Below, one piece after another: positions 5,813 through 7,933 of a DNA stretch of 7,933 nt. The stretch's first letter is position 1, and every line of letters begins with the position of its first letter. Position numbers and translations under genes: made by a program. Under the pieces are notes generated by a model. That model saw nothing but the letters and a program-made list of their open reading frames with translations. It ran no database searches and was not told where the DNA came from. Source of the DNA: Alphaproteobacteria bacterium. Its GTDB lineage: Bacteria; Pseudomonadota; Alphaproteobacteria; UBA828. The stretch lies in assembly GCA_030604165.1 (NCBI GenBank), contig JAUVWK010000113.1, forward strand, positions 1 through 7,933. Direction: 5' to 3'.

Positions 5813-6652
5813 CTAGCGCTCGGGGGCTGCGGAATCAACGCGCCGGCGGCCCGCGCGCAACGCCGCCACCAAGCCGGTCGCGGCGACGCCCACAAGGAAC
5901 AAGGCCAGCGCCGCTACCACCACCGAGGGGCCGGACGGCGTGTCCCATTCGAGCGAGGCGAAGAGGCCCGCGACCACCGCCAGGGCGCCGATCAAGGCGC
6001 CGAGCCCGGCCATCTGCTCGGGCGTGCGCGCGAAGCGCCGCGCCGTCGCCGCCGGGATGATCAGCAACGAGGTGATCAGCAGCACGCCGATAATCTTCAT
6101 GGCGAGCGCGATGGTGAGCGCGATCAACAGCATGAACAGCACGCGGACAAGTCCGACCCGAACCCCTTCGGCGCGCGCCAATTCCTCGTGCACGGTGAGC
6201 GCCAGCAAGGGGCGCCAGATGAGCGCGAGCAGCGCCAACACCGCCGCGCCCCCGGCATAGATCCAGATCAGATCGCGCTCCGTCACGGCGAGGATGTCGC
6301 CGAAGAGATAGCTCATGAGATCGAGACGCAGCGCCTCGACGAAGCTCATCGTCACCAGCCCGAGCGACAAGGCGCCGTGCGCCATGATGCCGAGCAAGGT
6401 GTCGGTCGCCAGGCCGCGTTGGTTTTGCAACAGCAGCAGCACCACGGCCAGCGCCACGCAGGTGGCGATGATGCCAATATTGAGATCGATGCCGAGGACG
6501 ACGCCGAGCGCCACGCCGAGCAAGGCGCTGTGGGCCAGGGAATCGCCGAAATAGGCCATGCGCCGCCAGACCACGAAGCAGCCCAAGGGCCCGGCGATGG
6601 CGGCCACGCCGATGCCGCCGAGCAAGGCCCGCACCAGGAAATCGTCGAACAA
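5813..6652 (-). CDS. znuB: Zinc ABC transporter permease
   Basis: This 279-residue inner-membrane permease of the ZnuB/TroC (ABC-3) family forms the zinc channel with ZnuC. The family signature is WRRMAYFGDSLAHSALLGVA (29-48). HEELARAEGV (155-164) is the cytoplasmic coupling helix that contacts the ATPase, and KIIGVLLITSLLIIPAATAR (186-205) closes the core. Hydrophobic segments suggest eight or so membrane helices. The length is close to E. coli ZnuB (261), with a short charged C-terminal tail. The start is TTG at 6652, 2 nt after the znuC stop: upstream codons are arginine-rich and out of family, and the frame only becomes ZnuB-like at LFDDFLVRALLGG. Tight spacing implies translational coupling to znuC. 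GTG at codon 7 is an alternative start. Zinc is assumed rather than manganese because of the Zur gene and the His-rich ZnuC tail. Confidence 0.94.
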   Translation of the reverse strand: MFDDFLVRALLGGIGVAAIAGPLGCFVVWRRMAYFGDSLAHSALLGVALGVVLGIDLNIGIIATCVALAVVLLLLQNQRGLATDTLLGIMAHGALSLGLVTMSFVEALRLDLMSYLFGDILAVTERDLIWIYAGGAAVLALLALIWRPLLALTVHEELARAEGVRVGLVRVLFMLLIALTIALAMKIIGVLLITSLLIIPAATARRFARTPEQMAGLGALIGALAVVAGLFASLEWDTPSGPSVVVAALALFLVGVAATGLVAALRAGRRRVDSAAPER

Positions 6653-6654
6653 GG

Positions 6655-7470
6655 CTAGTCCGCGCCTTTCGCCGCGCTGTTGTCTCTCACGGCGCTCTTG
6701 CCCTCGGTTGGCAACGGCAAGACCTCGCCCGCGAGGCCGTGGGCGTGGCCGTGGCTGTGCTGATAAACCGCCAGGTCCTCGGCCGCGCGCGGCCCGAACA
6801 GGGCCAGATATTCGGGATGGCGGCTCACCGTCTCGGGCCGCCCGGAGCAGCAGATATGACCGTTCAGACAAAGTACCCGGTCGGTCGCGCCCATCACCAG
6901 ATGAAGATCGTGCGAGACGATCAGCACGCCGCAGCCGCGCTCGCCACGCAGCCGCCCGATCAAATGAAACATCTCGATCTGGCCCTGAAAATCCACCTGC
7001 TGCGCCGGCTCGTCCAGGATCAAGAGATCGGGATCGCGCAGCAACGCCCGCGCCAGCAGGACACGCTGCAACTCGCCGCCCGAGAGCGTGTGCAAGGGCT
7101 GATCCAACGCCGCCACCATGCCGACCTCAGCGAGCGTGGCGGCGATCTTGGCGCGCGGCGCGCGGCGCCCCAGGCGCAAAAAGCGCCCGACGGAGAGCGG
7201 CAGGATCTGCTCGATCGCGAGGCGCTGCGGCATATAGCCGACCACCAGGCCCGGCGCCCGGCGCACGCTGCCGCGTTCCGCCGGCAGCAGCCCCAAAAGG
7301 GCGCGCAACAGCGTCGTCTTGCCGGCCCCCTTGGGCCCCAGCAGACTGACGGTCTCGCCGCGCCCGACCGCGAACGAGACGTTGTCGACCACGCGCCGCC
7401 CGCCGAGCCGCACACTGAGCGCCTCCGCCGCGATCAGAGCGCCGTTAACCGGCTCCACAGCGACGCTCAT
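6655..7470 (-). CDS. znuC: Zinc ABC transporter ATP-binding protein
   Basis: This 271-residue ATPase drives zinc uptake with ZnuB and a periplasmic ZnuA that is not in the window. Walker A is GPKGAGKT (45-52; Lys at the usual Asn), the Q-loop glutamine is Q82 (YMPQR), the signature is LSGGELQR (129-136), Walker B with catalytic E154 is LLILDEP (149-155), and the switch histidine is H187 (VSHDL). The ZnuC-specific end CLNGHICCSGRPE (201-213) is followed by a histidine cluster H238, H240, H242, H244 (HSHGHAH), which is typical of ZnuC and may bind zinc in the cytoplasm. The start at 7470 overlaps the zur stop as ATGA, suggesting coupled translation. A second in-frame ATG at 7476 would add two residues. 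The frame is open further upstream, but that part is the zur gene in another frame. Confidence 0.96.
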   Translation of the reverse strand: MSVAVEPVNGALIAAEALSVRLGGRRVVDNVSFAVGRGETVSLLGPKGAGKTTLLRALLGLLPAERGSVRRAPGLVVGYMPQRLAIEQILPLSVGRFLRLGRRAPRAKIAATLAEVGMVAALDQPLHTLSGGELQRVLLARALLRDPDLLILDEPAQQVDFQGQIEMFHLIGRLRGERGCGVLIVSHDLHLVMGATDRVLCLNGHICCSGRPETVSRHPEYLALFGPRAAEDLAVYQHSHGHAHGLAGEVLPLPTEGKSAVRDNSAAKGAD

Positions 7471-7933
7471 CGGCATCGCGGACAGAGGCCGTGGGCCTCG
7501 ATACTTTGGCGGTTGACGACGAAGCCGGCCGCCGCCGCGCGATCGATCACCGCCGCGCGAAGCGCCGGCTCGTCCAGCTCGCTCACCGTCAGGCAGGATT
7601 CGCAGATGAAGAGTTGCGCGCTGTGCGGCCCCTCCGCCAGGGTGCAGCCGACATAGGCGTTCAGGCTGTCGATACGATGCACCAGGCCGTGCGCCATGAG
7701 AAAGTCGAGCGCGCGATACACGGTCGGCGGCTTGGCCGCCGCGTGCGCGGCGCCGAGCTGGGCGAGGATGTCGTAAGCCTTGACCGCCTTGTGACTGCGC
7801 CAAACCAGCTCGAGCACCCAGCGGCGCAGCTTGGTCAACCGCGCGCCACGTTCCGCGCAGCGCCGCGCCGCGCGGTCCAGGGCGTCGCGCACGCATTGCT
7901 CGTGATCGTGCCGCGCGCCGTAAAACGATGGCG
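7467..7933 (-). CDS. zur: Fur-family zinc uptake regulator Zur (N-terminus cut by window edge)
   Basis: Zur is a dimeric, zinc-loaded repressor of zinc uptake genes. The winged-helix part includes RLTKLRRWVLELV and PPTVYRALDFLMAHGLVHRI; the latter is diagnostic for Zur/Fur recognition helices. Counting from the GTG at 7892, the structural zinc site is C97, C100, C137 and C140 (two CxxC pairs). The regulatory site matches E. coli Zur H77/C88/H96/E111 as H72, C83, H90 and E105. All ligands are present. The frame remains open from the GTG to position 7933, and the added codons read PSFYGARHDHEQC. This resembles the HDHxxC N-terminus of alphaproteobacterial Zur proteins, so the real start lies beyond the window and the GTG is probably internal. 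It is first in a run with znuC, znuB and hisI, so it likely controls itself from a promoter outside. Confidence 0.93.
   Translation of the reverse strand, partial: PSFYGARHDHEQCVRDALDRAARRCAERGARLTKLRRWVLELVWRSHKAVKAYDILAQLGAAHAAAKPPTVYRALDFLMAHGLVHRIDSLNAYVGCTLAEGPHSAQLFICESCLTVSELDEPALRAAVIDRAAAAGFVVNRQSIEAHGLCPRCR

Noticed and set aside
7471..7896. Long N-terminal extension of the znuC frame up to 7896
   Set aside because: This stretch encodes Zur in another frame. ZnuC homology begins at the ATG at 7470 or 7476, and the ATGA overlap is a standard arrangement.
1..7933. CRISPR array, transposon ends, integrase or phage genes
   Set aside because: No regularly spaced repeats, transposase or recombinase motifs, or target-site duplications are visible, and base composition is uniform across the window.

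Overview
The window is GC-rich chromosomal DNA of a proteobacterium, most likely an alphaproteobacterium. The Zur, ZnuB and DauA-like proteins resemble alpha- and pseudomonad-type homologues. No tRNA, rRNA, CRISPR array, transposase or phage gene is visible. Eight complete protein genes and two edge-truncated ones can be supported.

Left part (1-2451): the N-terminal third of a quinone-oxidoreductase-type MDR enzyme runs leftwards off the edge. Divergent from it is a six-helix membrane class III adenylate cyclase with all catalytic residues, followed by a small orphan lipoprotein with a hairpin in its leader. Middle part (2452-5375): a secreted DUF2141 protein and an SDR dehydrogenase lie on the minus strand. 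They are separated by a 361-base gene-free stretch that carries two adjacent perfect palindromes and a T tract. Divergent from the SDR is a homologue of D-arginine dehydrogenase (DauA) whose side-chain pocket differs from DauA's. The SDR/DauA-like pair may act on one substrate, but nothing in the sequence names it.

Right part (5382-7933, all minus strand): zur, znuC, znuB and hisI form a tight run. zur overlaps znuC by ATGA, znuB starts with TTG 2 nt after the znuC stop, and hisI follows after 47 nt. This is a zinc-uptake operon (regulator, ATPase, permease) with a zinc-dependent histidine-biosynthesis enzyme at its end. znuA is not in the window. The zur frame stays open to the right edge, so its true start and any Zur box lie outside.

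Most of the window is recognisable. I see no convincing wholly new system. The items most worth a second look are hisI attached to the zinc operon, the altered DauA-like pocket, the SDR with Asp in place of the catalytic Asn, and the palindrome cluster at 3195-3234.
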